Assembly (NCBI GenBank): GCA_030681525.1
Contig: JAUXSD010000044.1
Coordinates: forward strand, 1-34,189
Direction: 5' to 3'
Length of the DNA: 34,189 nucleotides
Origin: Solirubrobacteraceae bacterium
GTDB lineage: Bacteria > Actinomycetota > Thermoleophilia > Solirubrobacterales > Solirubrobacteraceae
The position numbers were made by a program, and so were the translations under genes. The first letter of the stretch is position 1. The number at the start of each line of letters is the position of its first letter. Below the pieces are notes generated by a model. That model ran no database searches. It was not told the DNA's origin and was given only the letters and a program-made list of their open reading frames with translations. This document shows positions 25,660-33,916 of this stretch, one piece after another.

Positions 25660-26457
25660 GTGCCGCTGCGCCCCCTCATCGCTCGCTACGACCACATCCT
25701 GCTCGACCTCGACGGCTGCGTCTGGCTCGGCGACGAGCCCACGCCCGGCGCCGTCGACGCTGTCGCCGCCCTGCGCGGCGCCGGCAAGAACGTCGCGTTC
25801 GTCACCAACGACTCGCAGCTGTCGACCGAGGAGTACGTGCAGAAGCTCTGGCGGCTGGGCTTCCAGGCGTCGCTGGAGGAGGTCGTGACGGTCGGCGGCG
25901 CCGTGCAGTTCGTCCTCGCCGAGCGGTTCACCGGCGGCTCGGCCTTCGTGATCGGCTCGCCGGCGCTGCACCGCTGCGTCGAGTCGGCCGGGCTGCGGAT
26001 CGTCAACCGCACCGCGTTCGCCAGCCGCGCCGACGTCGTCGTCGTCGCGTTTCATCCCGAGTTCCACTACGACGAGCTGCGCGAGGCGACGCAGGCGGCG
26101 CTGCGCGGCGCGTTCCTCGTCGGCTCCAACCGCGATGCGACGTTTCCCAACTCCGATGGCCTCTGGCCCGGCTCGGGCGCGATCATCGCCGCGGTCGAGT
26201 TCGCCTCCGGGCGCACCGTCACCACGATCGGAAAGCCCGAGCCGACGCTCGTGCGGACGGCGCTGGACCGGCTCGGACCGGGCCGCGCGATCATGGTGGG
26301 CGACCGCGTGGATGCCGACCTCGGCGCCGCCCACAACGCCGGCATCGACGGCGCGATCGTCCTGACCGGCGCGTCGGACCGGCCCGCCGCCGAGGCCGCC
26401 CGCGACCCGCGGCCGGTCGCGATCGCCGAGCGGCTCGAGACGCTCGTGTTGGCATAG
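25660..26457 (+). CDS. NagD-type HAD-superfamily (IIA) phosphatase
   Basis: A 265-residue phosphatase of the NagD/PNPase group. Motif I is LLDLDGCVWLGD, with nucleophile D16 and acid/base D18. Motif II is FVTND (47-51), the loop lysine is K192 in GKPEP, and motif III is GDRVDADLGAAHNAG with magnesium-binding D215 and D220. The C2a-type cap lies between motifs II and III. Likely substrates are sugar or nucleotide monophosphates or glycerol/glycolate phosphate; sequence does not decide. GTG 25660 is chosen because the domain begins at once; an earlier start at 25588 would add 24 low-complexity residues. It heads a co-directional run with the lipid kinase, murT and gatD. Confidence 0.92.
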   Translation: MPLRPLIARYDHILLDLDGCVWLGDEPTPGAVDAVAALRGAGKNVAFVTNDSQLSTEEYVQKLWRLGFQASLEEVVTVGGAVQFVLAERFTGGSAFVIGSPALHRCVESAGLRIVNRTAFASRADVVVVAFHPEFHYDELREATQAALRGAFLVGSNRDATFPNSDGLWPGSGAIIAAVEFASGRTVTTIGKPEPTLVRTALDRLGPGRAIMVGDRVDADLGAAHNAGIDGAIVLTGASDRPAAEAARDPRPVAIAERLETLVLA

Positions 26458-26464
26458 TCAGCCG

Positions 26465-27346
26465 ATGGATCGCGACGTGGCCCTGCTGTGCAACCCGTCC
26501 GCCGGGGGCGGCCGGGCGGCGAAGCTCCTGCCCCGCGCCGAGCGCGCGCTCACCGAGCGGGGCGTCCGCTTCCACACCGAGGTCACCCGCAGCCTCGAGC
26601 ACGCCCGCGAGCTGGCCCACGCCGCCGCCACGGCCGGCGAGGCCACGGTCACGCTCAGCGGCGACGGGCTCATCGGCTGCGTCGTCGGCGTCCTGCGCGA
26701 GTTCCCGGGCTCGGTGCTGGGGATCCTGCCGGGCGGGCGCGGCAACGACACGGCGCGGATGCTCGCCATCCCGCCGGCGATCGAGGCCGCCTGCGCCGTC
26801 GTCGCCGGCGGCGTCACCCGCGACCTCGACATCGGCGACGTCGAGGGCCGCTCGTTCATCGGCATCGCCTCGCTGGGCTTCGACTCCGACGCCAACCGCA
26901 TCGCCAACGAGGCGCCGGCGCGGCTCGGCCGACTCGTCTACGTCTACGGCGCGATGCGCGCGCTCGCGGCGTGGCAGCCCGCGAACTTCGATCTGCGCCT
27001 CGACGGTGAGCCGATCGGCCACCGCGGCTACTCCGTCGCCGCCTGCAACTCCGGCTATTACGGCGGCGGGATGCACATCGCGCCCGATGCCAGCCTCGAC
27101 GACGGGCTGCTCGACGTCGTCCTCATCGCCGCCCACTCCAAGCGCGGCTTCCTGCGCAACCTGCCCAGGGCATTCAGCGGCGCGCATGTCGAGCACCCGG
27201 CCGTCCGGGTGCTGCGCGGCCGCGAGTTGCACGTCACCGCGGACCGCCCGTTCACCGTCTACGCCGACGGCGATCCGGTGGGCGACACGCCGCTGACGAT
27301 CCGGGTCGTCCCGCACGCTCTGCGCGTCCTGGTCCCGACGCCGTGA
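26465..27346 (+). CDS. Diacylglycerol kinase-like lipid kinase (DagK/LCB5 family)
   Basis: A 293-residue cytoplasmic/peripheral lipid kinase. NPSAGGGRAAKLLP (10-23) is the phosphate loop, TLSGDGLIGCVV (63-74) replaces the usual GGDGT motif, and LPGGRGNDTAR (88-98) matches the GTxND nucleotide motif with Gly-Arg in place of Gly-Thr. NSGYYGGGMHIAPDASLDDG marks the C-terminal beta-sandwich domain. It probably phosphorylates diacylglycerol or a related lipid, recycling lipid for membrane or envelope synthesis. It starts 7 bases after the phosphatase stop and its TGA overlaps the murT GTG by 4 bases (GTGA). The altered SGDG motif leaves exact substrate and activity open. Confidence 0.9.
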   Translation: MDRDVALLCNPSAGGGRAAKLLPRAERALTERGVRFHTEVTRSLEHARELAHAAATAGEATVTLSGDGLIGCVVGVLREFPGSVLGILPGGRGNDTARMLAIPPAIEAACAVVAGGVTRDLDIGDVEGRSFIGIASLGFDSDANRIANEAPARLGRLVYVYGAMRALAAWQPANFDLRLDGEPIGHRGYSVAACNSGYYGGGMHIAPDASLDDGLLDVVLIAAHSKRGFLRNLPRAFSGAHVEHPAVRVLRGRELHVTADRPFTVYADGDPVGDTPLTIRVVPHALRVLVPTP

Positions 27347-28737
27347 TCCTCGGCGCCAAGATCGCCGTCGCGCGCGCCGCCGGCGCGCTCTCGCGGCGCA
27401 GCGGGCGGGGCGCCACGAGCCTGCCCGGCAAGGTGCTCATGCGCCTGGAGCCCGACGCGATCGCCCGGCTCGCCGGACGGCTGCCGCAGGGCAGCGCGGT
27501 CATCTCGGCGACGAACGGCAAGACGACCACGGCCGCGATGGTGGCCGCGATCCTCGAGCGCTCGGGCACCCGCCTCGTCCACAACCGGGCCGGGGCGAAC
27601 ATGGCCGGCGGCGTCGCCAGCGTGCTGCTCGGCGCCGCCCGCGGCGACGGCATCGAGGGCGACGCCGGCCTCTTCGAGGTCGACGAATTCTGGCTGGACC
27701 GCGTCGTCGCGCAGCTGCGGCCCCGGGCGATGCTGCTGGCCAACCTGTTTCGCGATCAGCTCGACCGCTACGGGGAGCTGGAGACGATCGCCGACCGCTG
27801 GGCGGCGACCGTCGCCGCCGCGCCCGCCACGCGGCTGGTGCTCAACGCCGACGACCCGCTCGTGGCCGACCTGGGGCGGGTGCGCGGCGAGACCGGCGGG
27901 GCGGGCGGGGGCGGTCTCGGCACCGTCACCTACTTCGGGGTGCAGGACGACGCGGTCGCGCTGCGCGGTATGGCCCACGCCTCGGACTCCAAGCACTGCC
28001 GCCGCTGCGGCTCCTCACTGACCTACGACGCGATCTACATGGGCCACCTCGGCCGCTGGCACTGCCCCACCGGTGACACGCGGCGGCCCGAGCCGGACGT
28101 CTTCGCGACGCAGATCGTCCTCGACGGCACCCGCGCCGCCCGCTTCGAGCTGCACATCGGCGCCGAGCGCGCGCCGGTCGCTCTGCCCCTCCCCGGCCTC
28201 TACAACGTCTACAACGCGCTCGGCGCCGCCGCCCTGACGCGCGCGCTGGGCGCGCCGCTGGCCGACATCGTCGCGGGCCTGGAGTCCACACAGGCGGCGT
28301 TCGGCCGCGCCGAGACCGTGGCGATCGCCGGCCGCGACCTGGCGATCCTGCTCGTGAAGAACCCGGCCGGCGCCAACGAGGTCCTGCGCACGCTCGCGCT
28401 GGATCCGGGCCAGCACGACGTCCTCGCCGTCCTCAACGACAAGATCGCCGACGGCCGCGACGTCTCCTGGGTCTGGGACGCCGACTTCGAGGTCGTCGCC
28501 GGCAGCGTGCGGCGCGTGACGTGCAGCGGCACCCGCGCGGCGGAGCTCGCGGTGCGGCTGAAGTACGCCGGCGTCGATCCCGCCCGCCTGCACGTGCAGC
28601 CCGACCTCGAGCGCGCGCTCGACGCCGCGCTGGCCGACGGCGACGGCCGGCTCGTCGCGCTGCCGACCTACACGGCGATGCTCGCGCTGCGCGAGCTGCT
28701 CGTCGCGCGCGGCGCCGCCACGGGGTCGTTTCAGTGA
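27343..28737 (+). CDS. murT: Lipid II isoglutaminyl synthase, Mur-ligase-like subunit MurT
   Basis: A 464-residue subunit that activates the alpha-carboxylate of D-Glu in lipid II with ATP for amidation by GatD. The Mur-ligase P-loop is SATNGKTTT (55-63). The central domain carries FEVDEFWLDR and LLANLFRDQLDRYGE. The C-terminal DUF1727 domain is intact, with LVKNPAGANEVLRTL and LNDKIADGRDVSWVWDADFE. The inserted zinc ribbon has C219, C222 and C241, but the expected fourth Cys is Gly (HCPTGD where CPxCG is usual). GTG start overlaps the lipid kinase stop by 4 bases. Its partner gatD lies one gene downstream, separated by a methyltransferase gene. Confidence 0.95.
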   Translation: MILGAKIAVARAAGALSRRSGRGATSLPGKVLMRLEPDAIARLAGRLPQGSAVISATNGKTTTAAMVAAILERSGTRLVHNRAGANMAGGVASVLLGAARGDGIEGDAGLFEVDEFWLDRVVAQLRPRAMLLANLFRDQLDRYGELETIADRWAATVAAAPATRLVLNADDPLVADLGRVRGETGGAGGGGLGTVTYFGVQDDAVALRGMAHASDSKHCRRCGSSLTYDAIYMGHLGRWHCPTGDTRRPEPDVFATQIVLDGTRAARFELHIGAERAPVALPLPGLYNVYNALGAAALTRALGAPLADIVAGLESTQAAFGRAETVAIAGRDLAILLVKNPAGANEVLRTLALDPGQHDVLAVLNDKIADGRDVSWVWDADFEVVAGSVRRVTCSGTRAAELAVRLKYAGVDPARLHVQPDLERALDAALADGDGRLVALPTYTAMLALRELLVARGAATGSFQ

Positions 28738-29483
28738 TGACGGCGGTCGCCGAGGCGGTCATCTGGCACGACCTCGAGTGCGGCCGCTATCGCGCCGACC
28801 TGCCGCTGTGGCGCGAGCTCGGTGCCGCCGCGGGCGGGCCGATCCTCGAGATCGGCGCCGGGACCGGGCGCGTCGCGCTCGACCTGGCGCGCCGCGGTCA
28901 CGCGGTCACCGCCGTCGAGATCGACCCCGAGCTGGCCGGCGAGCTCGTCACGCGCGCCGCCGGGTTGCCGGTCGACGTGCTGTGCGCGGACATCACGCAG
29001 CAGCCGGACACCGGGCGCCACCCCCTCGTCATCGCCCCGATGCAGGTCATCCAGGTCCTCGGCAGCGAGCGGGCGCGGCTGGCGCTGCTGCGCCACGCCA
29101 GCGGCTGCCTCGCGCCGGGCGGCAGCGTGGTCGTCGCGTTCGTCGACACGGTCGCCGACAGGACGTTCGGGCGCAGCGAGCTCAAGCACGAGGACAGCCT
29201 GGTGCTCGACGGTTCGCGGTACACGAGCCGCGCCGTTTCCGTGCAGTTCTCGCGGCGGGCGATCCAGATCGTCCGCGAGCGCCGCACGCGCGACGCGGCG
29301 GGCGGCGAGCGGCGGTCGCGCTCGCATCAGTCGCTCGCGGTGCTGTCGCGGGCCCAGATCACCGCGGAGGCGGCCCGCGCCGGCCTCGAGCTCGCGCGCG
29401 CCCACGCCGTCCCAGGCACCGATCAGGACCTCGGCTGCGTCGCCCTGGCCTTCCGTGACGGCGCGGAGAGCGCGGCCCGATGA
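28737..29483 (+). CDS. Class I SAM-dependent methyltransferase between murT and gatD
   Basis: A 248-residue cytoplasmic methyltransferase. Motif I is ILEIGAGTGRVALDLA (36-51), the acidic loop VTAVEIDPEL (57-66), motif II/III VDVLCADITQ, and the post-motif region PGGSVVVAFVDTV. The acceptor cannot be told from sequence. It is wedged into the murT-gatD pair with tight coupling on both sides: ATG 28737 shares a base with the murT TGA (TGATG; GTG 28734 is an alternative start) and its own TGA overlaps the gatD ATG by 4 bases. Most MurT/GatD operons lack an intervening gene, so a role in modifying peptidoglycan precursors, lipid II or the synthase is a reasonable but untested idea. Confidence 0.87.
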   Translation: MTAVAEAVIWHDLECGRYRADLPLWRELGAAAGGPILEIGAGTGRVALDLARRGHAVTAVEIDPELAGELVTRAAGLPVDVLCADITQQPDTGRHPLVIAPMQVIQVLGSERARLALLRHASGCLAPGGSVVVAFVDTVADRTFGRSELKHEDSLVLDGSRYTSRAVSVQFSRRAIQIVRERRTRDAAGGERRSRSHQSLAVLSRAQITAEAARAGLELARAHAVPGTDQDLGCVALAFRDGAESAAR

Positions 29484-30208
29484 CCCCGACCCTGCGCGTC
29501 TGCGCGCTCTATCCCGACCTCATGAACATCTACGCCGACCGCGGCAACCTGCTCATGCTCGAGCGCCGCTGCGCGTGGCGCGGGCTCGGCTTCGAGCTGA
29601 CCGCGGCCGGGCTCGGCGCGGGTGTCGACCCCGCGGCCCACGACCTCTTCTACCTCGGCGGCGGCCAGGACCGCGACCAGCGCCTCTGTGCGCTGGACCT
29701 CGTCGAGACCAAGCGCGACGCGCTGCACGCCGCCGCCGCGGACGGCAAGCTCGTGCTCGGCGTCTGCGGCGGCTACCAGCTGCTCGGCCACGGCTACGCC
29801 CTCGCCGACGAGACGATCCCCGGGCTCGGCCTCGTCGACGTCGAGACGATCCGCTCCCAGGGCCCGCGGCTGATCGGCAACGTCGCGATCGAGGTCGAGC
29901 TCGACGACGGCACGCGCGGGGTGCTGGCCGGCTTCGAGAACCACGCCGGCCGAACCGTGCTCGGCGACGGCGCGCAACCGCTCGGGCGCGTCCTCAAGGG
30001 CCACGGGAACACCGGCACGTCGGGCGTCGAGGGGGTCCGCCGCGGCGGCGTCATCGGCACGTATCTGCACGGCCCGCTGCTGCCCAAGAACGCCTGGTTC
30101 GCCGACTGGCTCATCCGCCGCGCGCTCGGCGCGGCGGAGCTCGCGGCGCTCGACGACACGCTCGAGAATGCCGCCCACGCCGAGGCTCGACGCGCCGCCG
30201 GCGCATGA
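29480..30208 (+). CDS. gatD: Lipid II isoglutaminyl synthase, glutamine amidotransferase subunit GatD
   Basis: A 242-residue CobB/CobQ-type glutaminase that feeds ammonia to MurT for amidation of D-Glu in lipid II stem peptides. C96 in GVCGGYQLLG is the nucleophile, H197 in GTYLHGPLLPKN the catalytic base, and R130 in GPRLIGN matches the glutamine-binding arginine of the family. The N-terminal LYPDLMNIYADRGN, then FYLGGGQDRDQ, are typical GatD segments. The ATG at 29480 overlaps the methyltransferase stop by 4 bases. It is the last gene of the envelope run; the transporter promoter follows within 30 bases. Confidence 0.96.
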   Translation: MTPTLRVCALYPDLMNIYADRGNLLMLERRCAWRGLGFELTAAGLGAGVDPAAHDLFYLGGGQDRDQRLCALDLVETKRDALHAAAADGKLVLGVCGGYQLLGHGYALADETIPGLGLVDVETIRSQGPRLIGNVAIEVELDDGTRGVLAGFENHAGRTVLGDGAQPLGRVLKGHGNTGTSGVEGVRRGGVIGTYLHGPLLPKNAWFADWLIRRALGAAELAALDDTLENAAHAEARRAAGA

Positions 30209-30213
30209 AACCC

Positions 30214-30231
30214 CCTGTCCACAGGTAGGAT
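30214..30231 (+). promoter_or_regulatory. Predicted promoter and overlapping dyad of the osmoprotectant transporter operon
   Basis: TAGGAT at 30226-30231 fits TANNNT and ends 6 bases before the GTG start at 30238, implying a leaderless message. A dyad CCTGT-CC-ACAGG (30214-30225) directly abuts this -10, where a bound regulator would block RNA polymerase. No good -35 is seen. Confidence 0.4.
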
Positions 30232-30237
30232 CGCCCC

Positions 30238-31407
30238 GTGCCGGACCGGTCAGACCGTTCCACCGCAGAGCCGCTGGAGTTCGTCGAGGCGACCAAGCGC
30301 TACCCCGGTGCGCCCAAGCCGGCGGTCGACAAGCTCTCGCTGAAGGTGCCGGCGGGCGAGATCTGCGTGCTCGTCGGACCCTCGGGCTGCGGCAAGACGA
30401 CCGCTATGCGGATGGTCAACCGGATGAACGAGATCACGTCCGGCGACATCCTGCTGGGCGGGCGCAGCGTCAAGGACCGCAAGCCGGCCGAGCTGCGCCG
30501 CGAGATCGGCTACGTCATCCAGCACATCGGCCTCTTTCCGCACTGGACGATCGGCGAGAACATCGCCACCGTCCTGAAGCTGCAGGACTGGGACAAGCCG
30601 CGCATCGCCAAGCGCGTCGAGGAGCTGCTGGAGCTGATCAGCCTTCCCGCCGACACGCGCGACCGCTATCCGAGCCAGCTCTCGGGCGGGCAGCGTCAGC
30701 GCGTCGGCGTCGCGCGCGCGCTCGCCGCCGATCCGCCGGTCATGCTCATGGACGAGCCGTTCGGCGCCATCGACCCGATCAACCGCGAGCGGCTGCAGAA
30801 CGAGTTTCTGCGCCTGCAGGCCGAGCTGCGCAAGACGATCGTCTTCGTCACCCACGACATCGACGAGGCGATCAAGATGGGCGATCGCATCGCGATCCTG
30901 CAGGAGGGCGGCAAGCTCGCCCAGTACGCGCCGCCGGCGGAGCTGCTCATGTACCCGGCGAGCCGATTCGTCGAGGACTTCGTCGGCTCCGACCGCGCGC
31001 TCAAGCGGCTCGCGCTGCAGCGCGTGCGCGACATCGACCTCTGGACGGCGGCGGCGATCCGCGTCGGCACGCCGGTCGCCGAGGCGCGCGCGAAGATCGA
31101 GGAGGCCGACGTGCCCTACGCGATGCTCGTCGACGAGGGCGGCCGCCCGCAGGGCTGGCTCAGCGATCGCGGTCTGACCGGTGAGCGGGTGACGAAGGAC
31201 CTGCGCTCGCCGGCGGAGCCGAAGGTCGAGCTCGACGACGTCCTGCGCGACGCGCTGGCCGACCTGCTGACGTCCGAGACGCGCTACGGCGCCGTCGTCG
31301 ACCACACGGGCGCGCTGGCCGGCATCCTGTCGCTCGAGGTCATCCAGCAGTTCCTCCACGCGGCCCCCGCCGCGTCTCCGACGGGCGCCGACCTGCTCAC
31401 AGAATGA
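30238..31407 (+). CDS. opuCA: Osmoprotectant ABC transporter ATP-binding protein with CBS domains
   Basis: A 389-residue ATPase of glycine betaine/choline/carnitine (OpuC/OpuB/ProV) importers. Walker A is GPSGCGKT (47-54), the Q-loop QHIGLFP, signature LSGGQRQR (148-155), Walker B VMLMDEP (168-174), and the H-loop VTHDIDEA. A C-terminal extension (about 255-385) carries two CBS-like repeats, the second ending TRYGAVVDHTGALAGILSLE. In OpuA/OpuC-type systems these sense ionic strength or cyclic di-AMP. GTG 30238 appears leaderless. It overlaps the permease ATG by 4 bases. Exact substrate (betaine, choline, proline betaine) is not readable. Confidence 0.93.
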   Translation: MPDRSDRSTAEPLEFVEATKRYPGAPKPAVDKLSLKVPAGEICVLVGPSGCGKTTAMRMVNRMNEITSGDILLGGRSVKDRKPAELRREIGYVIQHIGLFPHWTIGENIATVLKLQDWDKPRIAKRVEELLELISLPADTRDRYPSQLSGGQRQRVGVARALAADPPVMLMDEPFGAIDPINRERLQNEFLRLQAELRKTIVFVTHDIDEAIKMGDRIAILQEGGKLAQYAPPAELLMYPASRFVEDFVGSDRALKRLALQRVRDIDLWTAAAIRVGTPVAEARAKIEEADVPYAMLVDEGGRPQGWLSDRGLTGERVTKDLRSPAEPKVELDDVLRDALADLLTSETRYGAVVDHTGALAGILSLEVIQQFLHAAPAASPTGADLLTE

Positions 31408-32108
31408 TCGGCCTGCCGATCGCCCAGCTGCAGATCGAGAAGCCGGGCGGCTCGGATGACTGCGTCGCGTCCAACGGCTTCTGCCCGGAGTGGATCGCCG
31501 ACAACATCGACCGCTACTGGACGCCGCTGCTCGAGCACGTCTACCTCACGGTCGCGCCCGTCGCGATCGGGTTCGTGCTGTCGATGGGACTGGCGATCCT
31601 CGCCCACCGCCGCCGCTGGCTGACCGGCCCGATCATCGGCGTCACCGGGGTCTTCTTCGCGATCCCCAGCGTCGCGGCGTTCTTCCTGCTGCAGCCGATC
31701 ACCGGCCTGGGCTACACGACGGCGATGGTGGCGCTCGTCTCCTACACGCTGCTGATCATCTTCCGCAACATCACCGACGGCCTGCGCAACGTGCCGGCCG
31801 AGACGCGTGACGCCGCGCTCGGACAGGGTCTGACCGAGCGCCAGGTGCTGTACCGCGTCGAGCTGCCGATGGCCGTCCCGGAGATCATGGCCGGGCTGCG
31901 GATCGCGACCTCCACGACGGTCGGCCTCGCCGCGCTGGCGGTGTTCGCCGGCGCGGGCGGCCTGGGCACGGAGATCCTCGTCGACAAGCGCTTCAAGTCC
32001 AACGTCGTCGTCGCGGGTGGGCTCGCCGTGCTGCTGGCGGCGGCGTTCGACCTGCTGATCCTCGGCGCGCAGCGGGTCATGACGCCATGGCGGCGGGCGC
32101 GGGCATGA
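31404..32108 (+). CDS. opuCB: Osmoprotectant ABC transporter permease 1
   Basis: A 234-residue permease of the BinPDT/OpuCB type, with five or six spans starting at about residue 45 (HVYLTVAPVAIGFVLSMGLAI). The cytoplasmic EAA loop, which meets the ATPase, is visible as DAALGQGLTERQVLYRVELP followed by IMAGLRIA. The first about 40 residues are soluble and hold two cysteines (DDCVASNGFCPEW), unusual for the family. 4-base overlaps link it to the ATPase gene and to the second permease. Confidence 0.93.
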   Translation: MIGLPIAQLQIEKPGGSDDCVASNGFCPEWIADNIDRYWTPLLEHVYLTVAPVAIGFVLSMGLAILAHRRRWLTGPIIGVTGVFFAIPSVAAFFLLQPITGLGYTTAMVALVSYTLLIIFRNITDGLRNVPAETRDAALGQGLTERQVLYRVELPMAVPEIMAGLRIATSTTVGLAALAVFAGAGGLGTEILVDKRFKSNVVVAGGLAVLLAAAFDLLILGAQRVMTPWRRARA

Positions 32109-32869
32109 CCGGTCCGTCGCTCGCGTTCCTCGGCGATTTCGGCGAGGCCTTCGAGTTCATCTTCAAGGAGCGCGAGTCGGTCTCCGGCGGCGTCCAGATC
32201 GGCGGCATCCCCGAGCTGTCGGGCTTCGCCGCGACCCACATGTACGTCTCGCTCGCGGCGATCGCGATCGCCGCGCTGCTGGCGATCCCGCTGTCGCTCT
32301 GGCTCGGCCACCTCGGCCGCGGCGACTTCCTGGCGACGGCGACCTCGAACGTCGGCCGCGCCGTGCCGTCGCTGGCGCTGCTGGCGTTCTTCATCTCGTT
32401 CATCGGCCTGGGCTACACGAACGTCATCGCGGTGCTCGTCCTGCTGGCGATCCCGCCGCTCATCACGAACACGTACGTCGGCGTGCGCCAGGTCGACCGC
32501 GACACCGTCGACGCCGCGCGCGGCCAGGGCATGACCGGCATGGAGATCGTGCGCAAGATCGAGCTGCCGCTGGCCCTTCCCTCGATCTTCGCGGGCCTGC
32601 GCACGTCGGCCGTCAACGTCGTCGCGACCGCGACGATCGCGCCGATCGCCAACGTGCAGACGCTCGGCGAGCCGATCATCACCCCGCAGACGTACGGGCT
32701 CGTGGGCGGGCTCGGCGCCGCCATCATCGTCGCCGCCATCACGCTGCTCGTCGACTTCGTCTTCGCGCGTCTTCAGCGGGCGGTCACGCCCGCGGGCCTT
32801 CGCCCCATGTCGCCGGTCGCACGCCGGCGATTCTCGTTCCCCACCAGAAGGAGTCTCGAGTCCAGATGA
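32105..32869 (+). CDS. opuCD: Osmoprotectant ABC transporter permease 2
   Basis: A 254-residue second permease, pairing with the first as a heterodimer. Spans start at about residue 43 (MYVSLAAIAIAALLAIPLSL), and the EAA loop reads DAARGQGMTGMEIVRKIELP, then IFAGLRTSAVN. TVGLGYTN-like segment FIGLGYTNVIAVLVLLAIPP is typical of OpuCB/OpuCD. The ATG at 32105 makes an ATGA overlap with permease 1; an in-frame ATG at 32087 is possible. The C-terminal about 30 residues are basic and Ser/Pro-rich. Confidence 0.93.
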   Translation: MTGPSLAFLGDFGEAFEFIFKERESVSGGVQIGGIPELSGFAATHMYVSLAAIAIAALLAIPLSLWLGHLGRGDFLATATSNVGRAVPSLALLAFFISFIGLGYTNVIAVLVLLAIPPLITNTYVGVRQVDRDTVDAARGQGMTGMEIVRKIELPLALPSIFAGLRTSAVNVVATATIAPIANVQTLGEPIITPQTYGLVGGLGAAIIVAAITLLVDFVFARLQRAVTPAGLRPMSPVARRRFSFPTRRSLESR

Positions 32870-33852
32870 CCTCGATCACCCGCAGGATCCTCGTCGCGCT
32901 CGCGGCGCTGTGCCTCATGTTCGGACTCGCCGCCTGCGGCGACGACGACGACGACGGCGGCGGCGGGTCCGGCAGCGCGCCGGCCACCGACGACGGCGGC
33001 AAGGCCATCCAGAGCGATCCCGCCAACGCGAGCAAGGGGACGGTGACCGTCGGCTCCAAGAACTTCACCGAGCAGTTCATCCTCGGCGAGATCTACGCCC
33101 AGACGCTCGAGGCCATGGGCTTCAAGGTCCAGCGTCGGCTGAACCTCGGCTCCGAGCAGGTCGCCTACAAGGCGCTCAAGGGCGGCAGCGTCGACATGTA
33201 CCCGGAGTACACGGGCACCGCGCTGACGTCGTTCTTCGAGGTCAAGACGGCCGACGTCCCGGCTGACCCCGACGAGGCCTACGAGCAGGCCAAGGCCGAG
33301 TACGCCAAGAACAACATCACCGCGCTCGCGCGCACGCCGTTCCAGAACACCTACATCCTCGCGTCGACGAAGGCGACCGCCGAGAAGGAGGGCAACCCGG
33401 AGACCATCAGCGAGCTGATGGAGAAGAACCCGAACCTCTCGCTCTCGGGTTTCCCCGAGTGCCGTCAGCGTCAGGACTGCCTGCTGGGCCTGCGCAGCGA
33501 GTACGGCTTCAAGGGCAAGTTCGTCTCGTCGGACGGCAAGTTCAGCGACCTCGACCAGGGCCAGTCGCAGCTCACGCTGGCGTTCTCGACGGATCCGCAG
33601 CTCGCGCTGACCGACAAGTACGCCGCCTTCGAGGACGACAAGAAGTTCTTCCCGCCGTACCACATCACGCTGGGCGTCCGCAACCAGACGGTGCAGGACA
33701 TCGGGCAGGAGGCCGTCGACACGCTCGAGGCGGTCCAGGAAGGCATGACCGAGGACGCGATGCGCGAGCTCAACCGCCGCGTCGAGCTCGAGAAGCAGGA
33801 GGCCAAGGCGGTCGCGGCGGCCTACCTGAGCGAGGAGGGCTTCGTTCAGTAG
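32866..33852 (+). CDS. opuCC: Osmoprotectant-binding lipoprotein of the ABC transporter
   Basis: A 328-residue substrate-binding protein. Lipobox LAAC gives lipidated C24, followed by an Asp-rich then Gly-rich tether. The OpuAC-type domain starts with VTVGSKNFTEQFILGEIYAQ (60-79), then GGSVDMYPEYTGT (106-118), the segment that helps bind quaternary amines in this family. SGFPECRQRQDCLLGL holds a likely disulfide pair. It captures betaine/choline-like solutes at the membrane face and hands them to the two permeases. AAGGAG lies 12 bases before the ATG, and ATGA overlaps the permease stop. A strong hairpin follows. Confidence 0.93.
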   Translation: MTSITRRILVALAALCLMFGLAACGDDDDDGGGGSGSAPATDDGGKAIQSDPANASKGTVTVGSKNFTEQFILGEIYAQTLEAMGFKVQRRLNLGSEQVAYKALKGGSVDMYPEYTGTALTSFFEVKTADVPADPDEAYEQAKAEYAKNNITALARTPFQNTYILASTKATAEKEGNPETISELMEKNPNLSLSGFPECRQRQDCLLGLRSEYGFKGKFVSSDGKFSDLDQGQSQLTLAFSTDPQLALTDKYAAFEDDKKFFPPYHITLGVRNQTVQDIGQEAVDTLEAVQEGMTEDAMRELNRRVELEKQEAKAVAAAYLSEEGFVQ

Positions 33853-33870
33853 GTCGCGGCCGCGGCTCGC

Positions 33871-33904
33871 GGCGAGCTCTCCACGACTTCGTGGAGAGCT
33901 CGCC
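33871..33904. terminator. Strong hairpin terminator between convergent genes
   Basis: Perfect 15-bp stem (33871-33885 with 33890-33904) and a 4-base loop ACTT. It lies 18 bases after the binding-protein stop and 12 bases before the stop of the convergent LVIVD gene, so it could terminate both. No T-run. Confidence 0.75.
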
Positions 33905-33916
33905 CAGCCGTCGCGA

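Noticed and set aside
32938..32970. GAC/GGC triplet run as a repeat element
   Set aside because: It encodes the Asp/Gly-rich tether after the lipobox of the binding protein, a common feature of such lipoproteins.
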